64,000 bases of DNA from Quillaja saponaria. Lineage: Eukaryota > Streptophyta > Magnoliopsida > Fabales > Quillajaceae. The stretch spans positions 12,433,532-12,497,531 of the forward strand of contig CM055617.1 in the NCBI GenBank assembly GCA_029379385.1. The letters run 5' to 3'. The translations under genes and the position numbers were made by a program. The notes under the pieces are model-generated. The model worked only from the letters and a program-made list of their open reading frames with translations. It was not told the origin of the DNA and ran no database searches. Below are positions 35,450 to 45,879 of the stretch, one piece after another (the first letter of the stretch is position 1; each line of letters starts with the position of its first letter).

Positions 35450-35650
35450 TCTTTATTTATTTATTTTTTTGGATTTCACACGAGTATCCTCACATCTTTT
35501 GGATGTGAGCGAAATCTCCTTCGGGGTTTGTGATTGTCCCTCCCCACAAATGTTTTCATGCTGGCTCGAACCCCTAACATTGTAGAGATCTCTCAACCGC
35601 TAAGCTCAAGCATACTTTATCACTTAACTACGTCTTTGTAGTAACACGTA
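35450..35650 (-). mobile_element. tRNA-derived SINE candidate
   Basis: Read on the minus strand, a head of about 50 bases holds an A-box-like CTTAGCGGTTGAGAG and, about 30 bases later, the B-box-like GGTTCGAGCC. These are the two parts of an internal RNA polymerase III promoter. A GC-richer body of about 110 bases follows. It ends in an A-rich tail, AAAAAAATAAATAAATAAAG (35452-35472). The order A box, B box, body, A-rich tail is that of a SINE. I could not define target duplications. Confidence 0.5.
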
Positions 35651-35659
35651 ACTCTCAGA

Positions 35660-37190
35660 TAAAACCCACAAAATTTTATTACTATATTCGTAAACAGAGC
35701 TAAAAATCAGTGTGCCTATCAGTTGCCAAAAAAATAATAAAAATTAACACCCCCCTCCCCCACCAAGTGGAAGTCCAAAAAAAGTTGTTGAACATGCATT
35801 TTATTTGGAAAAGTTCCCTAAATTTGTGTGTCTCAAATAGGAGTGTCTATACAAGCTTTATAGCAACTACTTGGCATCTGATGCACCGCCACCTCCATCC
35901 GGTACTTCGCAATTAGCAATCAAGAAACAACACTTTCATAATGTAACAATCTGGAGCTGACAGAATGAGAAAGATCCACAAAAGGGAAACATCAGACCTG
36001 GCCATGGCTATATAAACCATTCCCTTGAATTCCTTTTAAACAGTATCAAAGGTTTTGACTCTGCCCTCATTTTGTAACCAATAAATGAATGAGATGGTAT
36101 AGTATAAGCTTCAACAATTTGTTTCAGAGCATCTGAGAACTGCCTGAGTTTATTCTGGAATTGTAGCAAGAATTTCATAAGGAGAACAGACACCTTGCCA
36201 CCATGTACAATTCAGAGCATGCACCAGCAAATGTAGGAAAAACTGTCAAAATAAAGTTCAGATGTAAAAAAAGATAATTGGGGACTAAATAATGGGAGAA
36301 ACTTAAAACAGCCAAGAGAGGATTGTCTTCTGGCCTTAAGTCTGAACAGCAAAGATGAAAATCTTCTTAATTTCTTGAACAGTAAATCTTCTATACCTGA
36401 ACTACTGTAGCATGCATAATGTCGAAATTAATAGCAAATTTTCCAAATTGAATCGTATCCTAAGTCCTATCTCGACTCACACAGAAAAATTATATTTATA
36501 TTTACAGCAAGAAACTCGTAAGCATTTCTAGCCCTGTATCACACACAGAAATATTATCTTAGCTACTGAGCCTTATCACATTTGATATTGTTCCAAAATC
36601 GCTGACCCGTCATAATTTTATGTTTTAAGATGTTGAAATCCCACCCTGCAGATAATTGCCAGTGGGCCGATTTCTGACACATTATATTTATATATATTAC
36701 ACAAGTATCCCTATGACATGATGCCGGATACAGCACAAACTGGTGGACTACATTAACAAGATACGGATTTTGACAAAATCAGATTGTCAGCAAAGAGCAT
36801 GGAAAGGATAACATTGTAAGAAATTTCCACCAAAAAGTAAGAATCACTTGGGTGGTTTCCTAACTTATGATTTCAGTAGGTTCTGTGTGTGGTTTCCAAT
36901 TACGGAAGAATATCAACAGGGAGAAGACAGTTCAGATTTCAGAAGTTCAGATAAACTTACAAATATCACTTATCAATAGAGGTTAGGAATAACTACTGTA
37001 GAACAAAAAGGGGAGTAGGAGACCAACAATCTATGATTCGACGTAAATGTAATTAATCAAAATCAACGGCGAGCACAACATTCAACTAAAACACAGAATA
37101 TATATTCATTTCAGTGCAAAACCATTCATACCTAAAGCTACTACAGGTGATCTAGATGCATCAGAATGCGGAATAAACAGTCAACCATTA
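35660..37190. other. 3' flank of the heat stress factor gene
   Basis: Sequence downstream of the minus-strand heat stress factor stop codon. The part nearest the stop will be 3' UTR. I see no confident polyadenylation signal and no other gene. A 61-codon minus-strand frame at 36008-36193 is unrecognised. Confidence 0.45.
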
Positions 37191-38534
37191 CTATGTTCTC
37201 TCTGCTGGAGCTAAATGCCCCATCTGTTCTGCAAGGTTATTTACATTTCTCATATTCCACCAAAATTTTCCATGATCAGCAGCAGGTTTGCCTTCGTTCT
37301 TTCTTCCATCAGAATCATTTCTTTTGGACTGAGCTTCTTGTGTGTCTGATGAGCCAGGATTCTCTGTTAAGAACTGTTCCCAGAATACATCATTGACCCC
37401 AGTTGGCACAATAGTTGTCCCAACGGCTGGATCCTTTACTGGAACAGGCTCAGGTGCAGCAGCAGCAACAGCAACAGCAACAGGCTCAGTGTTCATATCG
37501 ATCCCGGAGGACATAGGCCGAACCTCAACTATTTGTATAGAAGATATAGCTGGACTCCCATCACAACTTATAGATTCATCCAAGTCCAAGCTTGAATTGT
37601 TTTCTAAAAAGGTTTCACCTACATCATGTCCAATATTCTCCCAAAACAGCAGGGACGATTCCAGCAGATTCAACTGCTCCATGTTCGATGTCAAATCCGA
37701 GACACTTTCTATACTTTCTCTATCAAGAATTTGTGAATTTTCCATGTTATTTTCTTCAAGGCTAGCTTCATCATCATAAAAGTGAACAATTCTAGGCAAT
37801 CTTCTCTTCCTATCACGTGTTTCAAAATGTAGCAAGCTATCTAACGCAAGGCCAGGTTTCTCCAATACTCGAGAAACAGAAGAGACCATAGTTTCCTGCC
37901 GCTGTTCCAGATGTTGCAAACGCTCCTTCAAGAAATGCATTTGCAATTCAAATGCTTGTCGCTCCTGTTCATGTCTCTGTAACTCAAGAAGAAGTCTTTG
38001 TTTATCATGTTTAAGCCTCTCAATATTCTCCTTCAAACTCTGCCTTTCTGATTCATTTAATGGAGATGCTCCTTGTCCTTGAACATTCTGTAAAGAATGG
38101 CTATGAACCGGTTTTCGTCTGTGGATGTTCCTCAAAAGATGTGGTTGACCTCTTATGAAATCTTCATTCGCAAATTCCCATTGTTCTGGATCAACCTTCC
38201 TAAAACCCTGTCAGAAGAAGGAGTAGAACACAATTTAGGCACCCAAAATAAATAAAGGAAAAGAAGGAAAACAAATTGTAATACCAAGATAAGGGGAACA
38301 GGGTCTCCATTAGCTTACATATGTGTTGAGCTGTCTGATGAAGCTTGAGAAGTTATTGTGCTTGAAGAATCTCGGAAGCAAATCCCTAGCAAACTCTGGC
38401 GGATTCCAAACTACAAAGCTTTTGTTACTCACACTCCAGGAAACAACCAAATCTGTGGAATGATCATCGACCATCTCGTAAGTCTTTGCTAGGAAAGGAG
38501 GAAGAGAACTAGAACTGCCCTGAGCTTCATCCAT
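37191..38534 (-). CDS. HSFA4: Heat stress transcription factor, class A4
   Basis: Two coding exons, 38534-38319 (72 aa) and 38207-37191 (338 aa plus TAG), are joined through a 111-bp intron (donor ATAT|gtaagc, acceptor gacag|GG). Total 410 aa. The start [20 protein letters not shown] matches HsfA4 proteins; there is no in-frame upstream ATG. Seen in order: the DNA-binding domain (about 12-106) with '[20 protein letters not shown]', its intron at the position conserved in plant Hsfs; an HR-A/B coiled coil (about 126-188); the nuclear signal DRKRRLPR (204-211); AHA activation motifs [15 protein letters not shown] (253-267) and [13 protein letters not shown] (345-357); and a Leu-rich export signal [12 protein letters not shown] near the end. 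An Ala/Val/Pro stretch comes from a GCA/ACA-rich repeat. HsfA4 proteins are trimeric activators of heat-, oxidative- and biotic-stress genes. It appears fully intact. Confidence 0.97.
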
Positions 38535-38572
38535 CGAGGAAATGAACTCCAAACCCAAATCAAAGTTAGCCC

Positions 38573-39356
38573 CCTAATGTCAGTATTCAAAGTCAAGAGA
38601 TCAACCACCTCAAAGTTTCCCAATTTCCGGAACAATCAAATTCCAAAATCCCAAATCTCCAAACAAAGCTTCAAAAATATGAAAATGACGAAAAATACTT
38701 GTTTTGGCAAAACCACTAATTCCTCAGCCAGAAATTTTCAAACCCCAGAATTTCTCATAGCAATTGAAATAACCTTTAGTTCCCACGACATAGTTCTCAA
38801 ATTTAATCCAGAACCCAACTTCAGTTCAGATCCACAGACTGGCAAAACTCGTATATTTCCAATTCCCAATTCCCAAATCCCAAATTCCAATTCACAACCC
38901 TCGAATCTAAAGAAATCTTCACCTTTCAACCAAATCCCACATATATAAATTTCAAAGAATCTCAAATTAAATGCCAAAACTCCAATTCTAGACAAAAAAT
39001 ATGTACCCTTTCTTCAACCAAAGCATAGCCCACCAGCTATTTGGAGTCCCAGACAGAAAGGGTGTCAGCCCCTATAACATATGTTCCAAAACAAGCAAAG
39101 TCCATTTCTGTTATTAGTTGGTAAAACTCAGACCATTCGGATGAGTAGTCAACCGTAATACACATACGAAAAGTAAAAGTAAAAAGACTTGCAGCCAAAG
39201 TAACAAAAATCTCATATTCAATAAAATTTTTAAAAAAAAAAAGAAAAAAAAAAAGAAAGAAATGTGATTCAGGTACAGGAGACTGGACGTACCTCACAAA
39301 CAGAAACAGGGACAAAGAGACGGAGTTGCGACTTGCGAAGCTGCAGAGAAAAACAT
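38573..39356 (-). other. Probable 5'-UTR intron and uORF of the heat stress factor gene
   Basis: A strong donor AG|GTACGT (exon ends at 39293) and an acceptor CATTAG|GGGG (exon resumes at 38573) would remove about 720 bases and join a leader to the 39 bases before the main ATG. The leader contains an ATG at 39356 that opens a 20-codon uORF (MFFSAASQVA...) ending TGA at about 39296-39294, right at the donor. If transcripts start upstream of 39356 and the intron is spliced, this uORF would precede the factor. Supported by splice motifs only. Confidence 0.5.
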
Positions 39357-39484
39357 GGGTTTACTTCTTTTCTTTTCGGCTTCTAATTTTAAGGATCGCC
39401 GTTGCCTCTACCGAGTAGAGAATTTCTTCTAGGGTTATTTTAAAGAAAAAAATTAATAATTAAATAATTGGTTTTATTTTTCCC

Positions 39485-39500
39485 AATATTATATATTGTC
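39485..39500 (-). promoter_or_regulatory. Candidate TATA box of the heat stress factor gene
   Basis: The minus strand reads CAATATATAATATTGG, about 130 bases upstream of the putative uORF start. Good TATA character, but the region is generally AT-rich. I saw no perfect triple heat shock element close by. Confidence 0.3.
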
Positions 39501-39509
39501 TGGCTCCTT

Positions 39510-40600
39510 TTCATTTTTTTTTTTTAATTTTAGAGTATACCTGACACCCGAGATTTAATCTAACTCGGGTTCATGACTATCTTTTCTTCTAAATATTTTT
39601 TTATAGGCTTGAATTTTAATATTACAGATATCCTTCAAACACGTGTATCTCATTGCTTAGATTATACTATGTTTAAGTTATATATAATTTATTTTAAGTT
39701 AATATAAATATATAATGACTATTTAAATTTTGTAAGCAAATTTTTTTTATCAAAACTATATATTTGAATAATATTATTCACATTATTCATGATGAGGCCG
39801 GTTGAAAATAGCATCTCCTTTTTTAATATTATCTTGACAATTAAATTAATGTTCTACTTCGTCATTTCTACTCTAGTTTCCAGAAATATGTTTTCGTTAT
39901 TCGATTACACTAGTTAGTATTCGAGCAGCACTACAAGCTAAAAATAATGACATTCGAAATGGCTGCGTAAATAAAATGAATGAAAATATTAGTTAATTGT
40001 GATCACTATAATTTTATTTGTACTTTTTTTTTTTTCGATTTGTCTACTTAACAATTTAAATAAATTTTGAATATAAACAATAGAAAAAATTGAAAGGTTT
40101 ATATTATTAATAATTAATCTTAAAATTATCTATATTATTCTAAAAGTCATAACATCCATACACATATATGACTTTAACTATAATTTTATCATAAACTTTC
40201 TTATAATATCTTATTTTATAATTTCTTGATCTTTTAAGTTATAGAGTATTTTTTTTTTTTTTCAATTTAGTATATTTGAAGAAAAAAAACTAATTTATAA
40301 TTTTTTGTACACTAACTTCTTAATTCTTATTTATTTTTAATTTATTCAATAATAAATAAAAATTTAAGTTTATTCACAACAAATTAAACAAATTTAAAAA
40401 TTAACTAATTAAATACACATTCATTCACAATAATTGATTCAAATAATTATGTTAATTAAAATAATTGATGTTGAGAAAAGTATTTTTTTTAAAATTCCTA
40501 CTAGTTTGAAAAAAAAAAAAAAAAAGAAGACTTTTTATTCTATATACGTAGAGTCGTAGAGTCATCGAAATGCTACACGGCCTCTTAATGACTATCACAC
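39510..40600. other. AT-rich intergenic DNA
   Basis: No gene or clear element. Very AT-rich, with many A/T runs. Confidence 0.5.
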
Positions 40601-40614
40601 ACTATTATCCAGAT

Positions 40615-40800
40615 GTGGTGACGTATGGGCTTTGGTGGCCGCCCCTAAATTCAAGGGTCCGTTTGGTCTAATTAATTTTTTATATTAATACGAGTCTGAA
40701 TAAGAGTTATTAAATAAAATAAAATGAAAAGAAGGTGAGCATCTTCCAAATTGTAATATCCTCGTGGTTTCCATATAGTTGATAATTAAGAATATAAGTT
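40615..40800. repeat. Direct repeat copy 1, flanking a MITE
   Basis: Matches 41382-41575. Shared blocks are 'gacgta/tg.gc.ttggtgg', 'ttcaaggg.ccgtttggtcta', 'gagcatcttccaaattgtaat', and a 'cgtggttt...gttgataattaag' block, with scattered substitutions. The two copies are about 765 bp apart. Confidence 0.6.
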
Positions 40801-40810
40801 TGTTTTTTGA

Positions 40811-41278
40811 GGGTCCATTTAGATGAAGGTGACTAGGGAAATGAGAGGAGACCGTAATCTATATATATATTTTTTTTTTGAGAGTGTTTTTTTTTCAAAT
40901 GTATCATTTTCAAATCTCTCTAAATTTCTAAATTTTAATTCTTTCAAATTGAGAGAATTTGAAAGAAATGATAAATACTTTATAATTTTTTTACTGCAGT
41001 GTCAAATATATATTTATTATTTATCAAATATCTACTAATATTTAATTAAATATTTTAAAGAAAAAATCATAAAAATATAAATATTTTAACATCTTCTCTC
41101 TTTTCTCCTCAATTTTCAAATAAAAAATATAAACTACCCTTTAATTTCCTCTCCCTTCATTTTTTTAACTTATAAATAAAAAGAATAATAAGTGTCAATT
41201 TTCTTCTACCCTCATTTCTTTTTCCTCTCCTCTTCTTCCATTTACTCTCCTCACCCCTTCAAACTCTCAAATAAACCC
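40811..41278. mobile_element. Candidate MITE between the two repeat copies
   Basis: The left end GGGTCCATTTAGATGAAGGTG and the inverted right end GGGTTTATTTGAGAGTTTGA share an imperfect inverted repeat that continues as a purine-rich stretch (left 'gaaatgagaggaga', right inverted 'gtaaatggaagaagagga'). Flanking trinucleotides are TGA and TTA, close to but not equal. This fits PIF/Harbinger-like elements only loosely. Confidence 0.4.
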
Positions 41279-41381
41279 TTAATTTCATAAGTTTGTGAGA
41301 ATTTATATATTTATTTTCTTGATTTTATAGTTCAAATGATTTCAAAGAAAGCATGAGGATTATTTTCGTGATCAAACCAGA

Positions 41382-41575
41382 GACGTGACATATTGAGCAT
41401 TGGTGGCTGTCCTTAAGTTGAAGGATACATTTGGTCTTAAAAAAAATAAATATTAATAAAATGGGTCTTAATCAAAATTGAGGAATTTTTTAAAACAAAA
41501 CAAAAATCAGCATATTCTAAGTTGTAGTATCACGTGGTTACTTAGATACCAGATTATCAAGAAAATTTAGTCTAT
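41382..41575. repeat. Direct repeat copy 2
   Basis: Second copy of the 40615-40800 segment, same orientation. Together they suggest a local duplication into one copy of which, or between which, the MITE-like element was placed. Confidence 0.6.
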
Positions 41576-42647
41576 CTCTTTAATTTTATGGATTAATTAG
41601 AATCATTTTACATAAATTTTGTAATTTTTACGTAAATTTTATCTTATAAAAACTGTGAAATAGTTGAAATACCCAAACACTAACTCAGAGTTAAAATAAA
41701 AAAGTATATCCACGTTGTTTGAATTTATCTGGTTTGATAATTTCGTGATGGCAATCAAATTTAAAATGTCAAGTTTTATAACGTGACGGAGAAGGTAATT
41801 TTCAAGCTTTGGAAGCTAAGAGTGACAGCTCCAAAAGGTTGGAAATTTGGTTCAAACGACAATGTCACGTAGCTTTGTATGTAGAGCACAATAAATTATA
41901 ATAGACATACGTTATCGCTTTGACCTTAACTTAGACAATAAGAGCGTATGATGTTTGGATAGAAGGTTCTAGGTTTTAATCATGTATAATTAGAGAAAAC
42001 AAACATACACATGAATAATAAAAAATATAAAAAGCCACAGAAGTTGGCCCAAGACTATTAAATATATTCCTCAACGTATGATTACAGATCATTACAAGAA
42101 ATTAATACATTTGTATCTGCCACAAAACATATTCAGATATTAACTATTTACATCTGCAAATTGATTATTTGTGTCCGTCAAAAAGCAAACGTAGATAGTT
42201 CAAAAAAAATAAAATTTCAAACACTGATACTTATCACGCAAACGTAGAAAATGATATATTTTAGCACCATATTCTACAATTGAATCAACATCTGCCAATG
42301 CAAATGCTGTTATCTTGTATTGGTACAATTTTCAACTAAATTTATCTGCATCTCCTTGTCACTTATTACATCTACTATCGTTCAGACGCATATATCTTGA
42401 ATCAATGCCATTTTCAGTCAAAATTTATTTGCGTATGAGTTTATCTTATTTGTGTTTGTAAATTATATTTTTTTAAATCTCATATTGAGATCTCTTTCTC
42501 CTCCTTCCTCTTCTTTTCTCCATTGCTAACTAGTTAGAGCTCCATGCCATCCGACCGAGCCTCACTACCATCTAACCACACCTTGCCGCCACCCAGTCAC
42601 TCCTCGCCACCATTAGACCTACGAGGAGCAGTCACCTACAGGTATGG

Positions 42648-42695
42648 TATATATATATATGCGTGTGTGTGTGCGCGCGCACACGCATGTATGTG
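42648..42695. repeat. Alternating purine-pyrimidine tract (TA)n(TG)n(CG)n(CA)n
   Basis: About 48 bases alternate almost perfectly: TATATATATATG, then GTGTGTGTGTG, then CGCGCGC, then ACACGCATGTATGTG. The GTGCGCGCGCAC centre is self-complementary. Such tracts are the strongest formers of left-handed Z-DNA and of cruciforms. It lies just after a possible splice donor. Confidence 0.85.
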
Positions 42696-43129
42696 TTTAT
42701 GTATATATTGCATGTTAGCTAGATCTCAAATTTTCTTGCTTCAATATAACACATTACTTACTCACACAATGATAAATTCATATAATGTTATGTATATATT
42801 AGTATGAGAGATGGGTGCTGGTATTGTATTGTTATGATATGGTGTAGAGGAGGAGCCTAATACTAAGGGTTCGAAAATTAAGTACAACATAACTAGAGCC
42901 TAGCCTGTCCAAATTCCAATTAATTGGATTTATAATTTCTCAAGTGAGAAACTTTTTCTTAAATAAATCCTAATGAGTTGAAATCCAATAAAAGATCCAA
43001 ATTCCTTAAAATCTTGGCTATAGGTTTCACATATAACATCATGCGAAAAACAAAAATACAATGAATAGTGGTGTCTGTGTTAAAGGAAGTTGTTATGATG
43101 CATGTGATTATAATTTTTATAGTATGTTG

Positions 43130-43685
43130 ACCGATGTTATTGAGTCGGAGAATGGGGATCTCAACAACAAAATTGTCTTGTTCAAGTGTTGATGGTATGA
43201 TTTTACTAACAATGGCGGTAAAGTTAACCCCTAACATGGTTTGATTGAGATAAATTAGAAGTACATACTTAATTTAGACAAGCCATTTATGTTGGATTAT
43301 CAATCAACACAAATATTTTATGCAAAATATCTATCTAAGAAAAGAGAAAGGGTTGATTGGTGGGCAATATATAGACTGAAACCAAGAAATTTTGGTAATT
43401 TACTAATAATTGAAGATATAAAGCCCATGCATTCAAACTATTTCCAAGATGAAGAAACTCAATTTCTAGCTTTGGTTACCCTTTAAAATAATAATAATCT
43501 ATCTGAATCACTTCACGATAGAAACATGACGCAATAAGTTAATCCAGCTTCTTCAATCAAAAAGCAAAAAACGTACAAGGATAATTGTTAATGAAGATTT
43601 TACTAATGACGATGAAATTGTCCCAGTTCAAAAAAAATACGATGATGAAGAGGGAGAGTTCATTGATGACAATGATGAGAATTAG
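43130..43685 (+). pseudogene. CACTA DUF4216 domain remnant
   Basis: The plus strand encodes 'NKIVLFKC' then, after a TGA, 'WYDFTNNGGKVNP', then 'INXKYILNLDKPFMLDYQST' and 'QIFYAKYLSKKRERVDWWAI'. This is the 'VVLFKC.W.D.....P...ASQ..QVFY.....DWW' pattern of the DUF4216 domain that follows TNP2 transposases. An acidic tail ('DDEIVPVQKKYDDEEGEFID') ends at TAG near 43685. Several stops lie in between. It belongs to a lineage related to, but distinct from, the remnant at 20 kb. Confidence 0.75.
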
Positions 43686-43889
43686 TAGTTCTTACTTGTA
43701 AGTATGCAAGTATGTTCATATATAGTTCATATATAATGACAATGTTAATTACTAGCTAGTTTTGTTATTCATTTTATAAATAAAAAATGTAATCATATAA
43801 CTTGTTGTTTCACATACATATATATTACAAAGTCATTCCAGAGGTACTTATTCTTTTAATTTCATTTTCATTATGAGATTCTTAAATAG

Positions 43890-44915
43890 TTTTTTATGCT
43901 CAAGTTATAATTTAAATGCAAAACTTTAATGTTTAAAGGGCAAAACAGTTAAATACAAGTTCGTTTCAGATTTTAATAGTATCAAGATGATTATGAAAAC
44001 GAATAAAACCTATATAAAGAAATAGAAATCCCTTTGGATCAACAGTTAAGAAATTAGGCTAAAATTACAATTTCAAGGCAAAAGCTTTATAAGTTTGGGT
44101 TCGGGGGCAAAATAGTCAAGTAGACATCTATTTGAGATTCTGGGAGTACCAGCACAACCATAAGGACGAATAAGACCTATATCAAAAAATAAAATGTCAT
44201 TTGGATCAACGGTTAGGATATTACAGTTTAAAGGCAAAAGCTTTATAAGTTTCGATTCGAGGGGCAAAACGATCAAATACAAATTCGTTTCGAATTTCAA
44301 AAGTACCAGCATGACCGTAGGGACAAACAAGACATAAGAAAAACCGTAATGCCACTTGAATTAATAGTTAGAAGATTATGCCAATGTTATAGTTTCAAGA
44401 CAAAAACTTTGTAACCATGGATTCAGGGGGACAAATAGTCAAATACAAGTTTGTTTTAGATTATGGGTGTACCAGCATGACCATGGGTACGAATAAGACC
44501 TTTAGAAAAAAAATGGAATATTATTTGGATCAACGGTTAGGATATTAGGCTAATATTAGAGATTCAAGGAAAAAGCTTTGTAATTTTAGGTTTAAGGCTA
44601 AAAAGATCATATACAAGTTCTTTTTGGATTTCAAGAATATCGGCACGATCATGAGGATAAGTAAGACCTTTAAGAAAAAACTGAATGTCATTTGAATCAA
44701 CGGGTAGGATATTAGACCAATGTTACAGTTTTAATGCAAAAACTTTGTAACTTTGGGTTTAGGGGGCGAAATGATCAAATACACGTCTGTTTTGGATTCT
44801 AAGAGTACAAGAATAATTGTAGGGGAAAATTAAAACCTGTAAAAAGAAACAAAAATCCATTTGAATTAACATTTAGGATGTTAGGCCAAAAGTTTAGTTT
44901 CAAGGAAATTTTTTT
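43890..44915. repeat. Tandem array, six units of about 165 bp
   Basis: The anchor 'GGGCAAAA.AGTCAAATAC' or variant occurs at 43938, 44105, 44262, 44428, 44596 and 44764, giving spacings of 167, 157, 166, 168 and 168. Each unit also holds 'ccagcatgaccatagggacgaataagacct' (split variants), 'ttggatcaacggttaggatatta' and 'caaggcaaaagctttgtaa'. Units are about 75-85% alike by eye. The minus strand of two units stays open for 85 codons, but the frame is repeat-derived. Confidence 0.9.
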
Positions 44916-44919
44916 GAAA

Positions 44920-45780
44920 ATTTTGCTTAATTTGTTTAAGTTAAAGTTTTAACTTATATGCATATATATTAAGTTAACTATAGCTTATAAATAATTTATT
45001 TTGATTATTTCAAGTTACACCTGTTATATCCGAGTATTTGCACCTCTGTCAAGATAACGAGCGATAACGAGCAAAGTCAAGACAACAAAGACTTAGAATT
45101 AGGAGATGATTTTTTTTCACTTATAGTCTAGTACCAGTAGGCCTCTTGCCTATAACCTCCCCATCTACAATCATCATGACAACACTATCCTCAATTACAA
45201 CTTCCTCTGGAAATCTGCATCCAAATCTGCATGTCATGAAAACCATACTAGAAAAAATTTATTGCCAAGATCAATCACCTTAAGCATATACAAATCTGAT
45301 ATAACTTCTTGTAAAGGAAGTTATACCTATTCTTTTCCCCAACATTTTGGTTACAAGAGACTTTCTCCATGGTGTTCGTAGCTAAATCTTTTCCTCCTTA
45401 GACAGTCTAATATCCGGGCAATAATCACATCTGGGTAATTCACATCTTCAACATCATCATCACTGTCTAGGTCCCAATCCTCAGCATTTGACCCTTGACC
45501 TTCAAAATCCATATCTTCATCCACCTTTTTGCCACTTAGCATAGAGCCCTTGTAGGAGATTCTGCGATTTATCCCCTCCTCCACACTCGAGTAGTCCACT
45601 CTCAATCCTACAGCTAATCCCACCCCTTCCTAACTTTCTTATTGCTTCTTTAAAGAAAATCTTCCCCCTCAGTTTATCTCTCTTTTTCTCCTTTCCCATT
45701 GCCCTCAGTTAAAAATGAATTAACTACTATTTTTTATTTTTTAATTAGTAGGAAGTTCATTGAGATATGCAACATCAAAA
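44920..45780. other. Intergenic DNA with an unrecognised minus-strand frame
   Basis: A 90-codon minus-strand frame (45623-45351) is rich in Asp/Glu in its middle ('DWDLDSDDDVEDV') and basic near the end. A second frame overlaps it (45699-45517), beginning MGKEKKRDKLRGKIFFKEAI. I do not recognise either. They could be remnants of one broken acidic protein or chance frames. Confidence 0.3.
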
Positions 45781-45790
45781 TATTTTACCA

Positions 45791-45879
45791 TTTGGTTTAC
45801 CTGGTAGTCTAACACATTATTTGGTTGACCTGGCAATCTAACACATTATTTGGTTTACCTAGCAATCTAACACATTATT
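45791..45879. repeat. 29-bp tandem repeat, three copies
   Basis: Units start at 45792, 45821 and 45850. Each is close to TTGGTTTACCTGGCAATCT followed by AACACATTAT, with one or two substitutions per unit. Confidence 0.85.

Larger units (their letters stand above)
42085..43685 (+). mobile_element. Second CACTA-type remnant
   Basis: A degenerate CACTA-like end (CATTACAAGAAATTAA) lies near 42089. About 350 bases with recurring 'catctgc' and 'gtaga' motifs in both orientations follow, like subterminal repeats. Further on comes DUF4216 coding sequence. The catalytic transposase region is missing. No matching right end is recognised, though a 165-bp tandem array follows immediately. Confidence 0.5.

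Noticed and set aside
37342..37779. 145-codon plus-strand frame opposite the HsfA4 C-terminus
   Set aside because: It is a shadow of HsfA4 exon 2, with no domain of its own.
38535..38558. Longer HsfA4 N-terminus starting with a TTG codon (GLEFISS)
   Set aside because: There is no ATG, and HsfA4 proteins start at the MDE... Met at 38534.
38577..38948. 123-codon Asn/Ser/Pro-rich frame in the HsfA4 5' region
   Set aside because: It is low-complexity, lies in the probable 5'-UTR intron, and has no recognisable protein.
42544..42807. 87-codon frame starting MPSDRASLPSNHTLP
   Set aside because: Its second half is translated microsatellite (YIYACVCARAHACMC). The first part is Pro/Ser-rich without a known domain, though it could be a CACTA leader exon.
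44073..44330. 85-codon minus-strand frame with an internal repeat
   Set aside because: It arises from two units of the 165-bp tandem array; other units break the frame.
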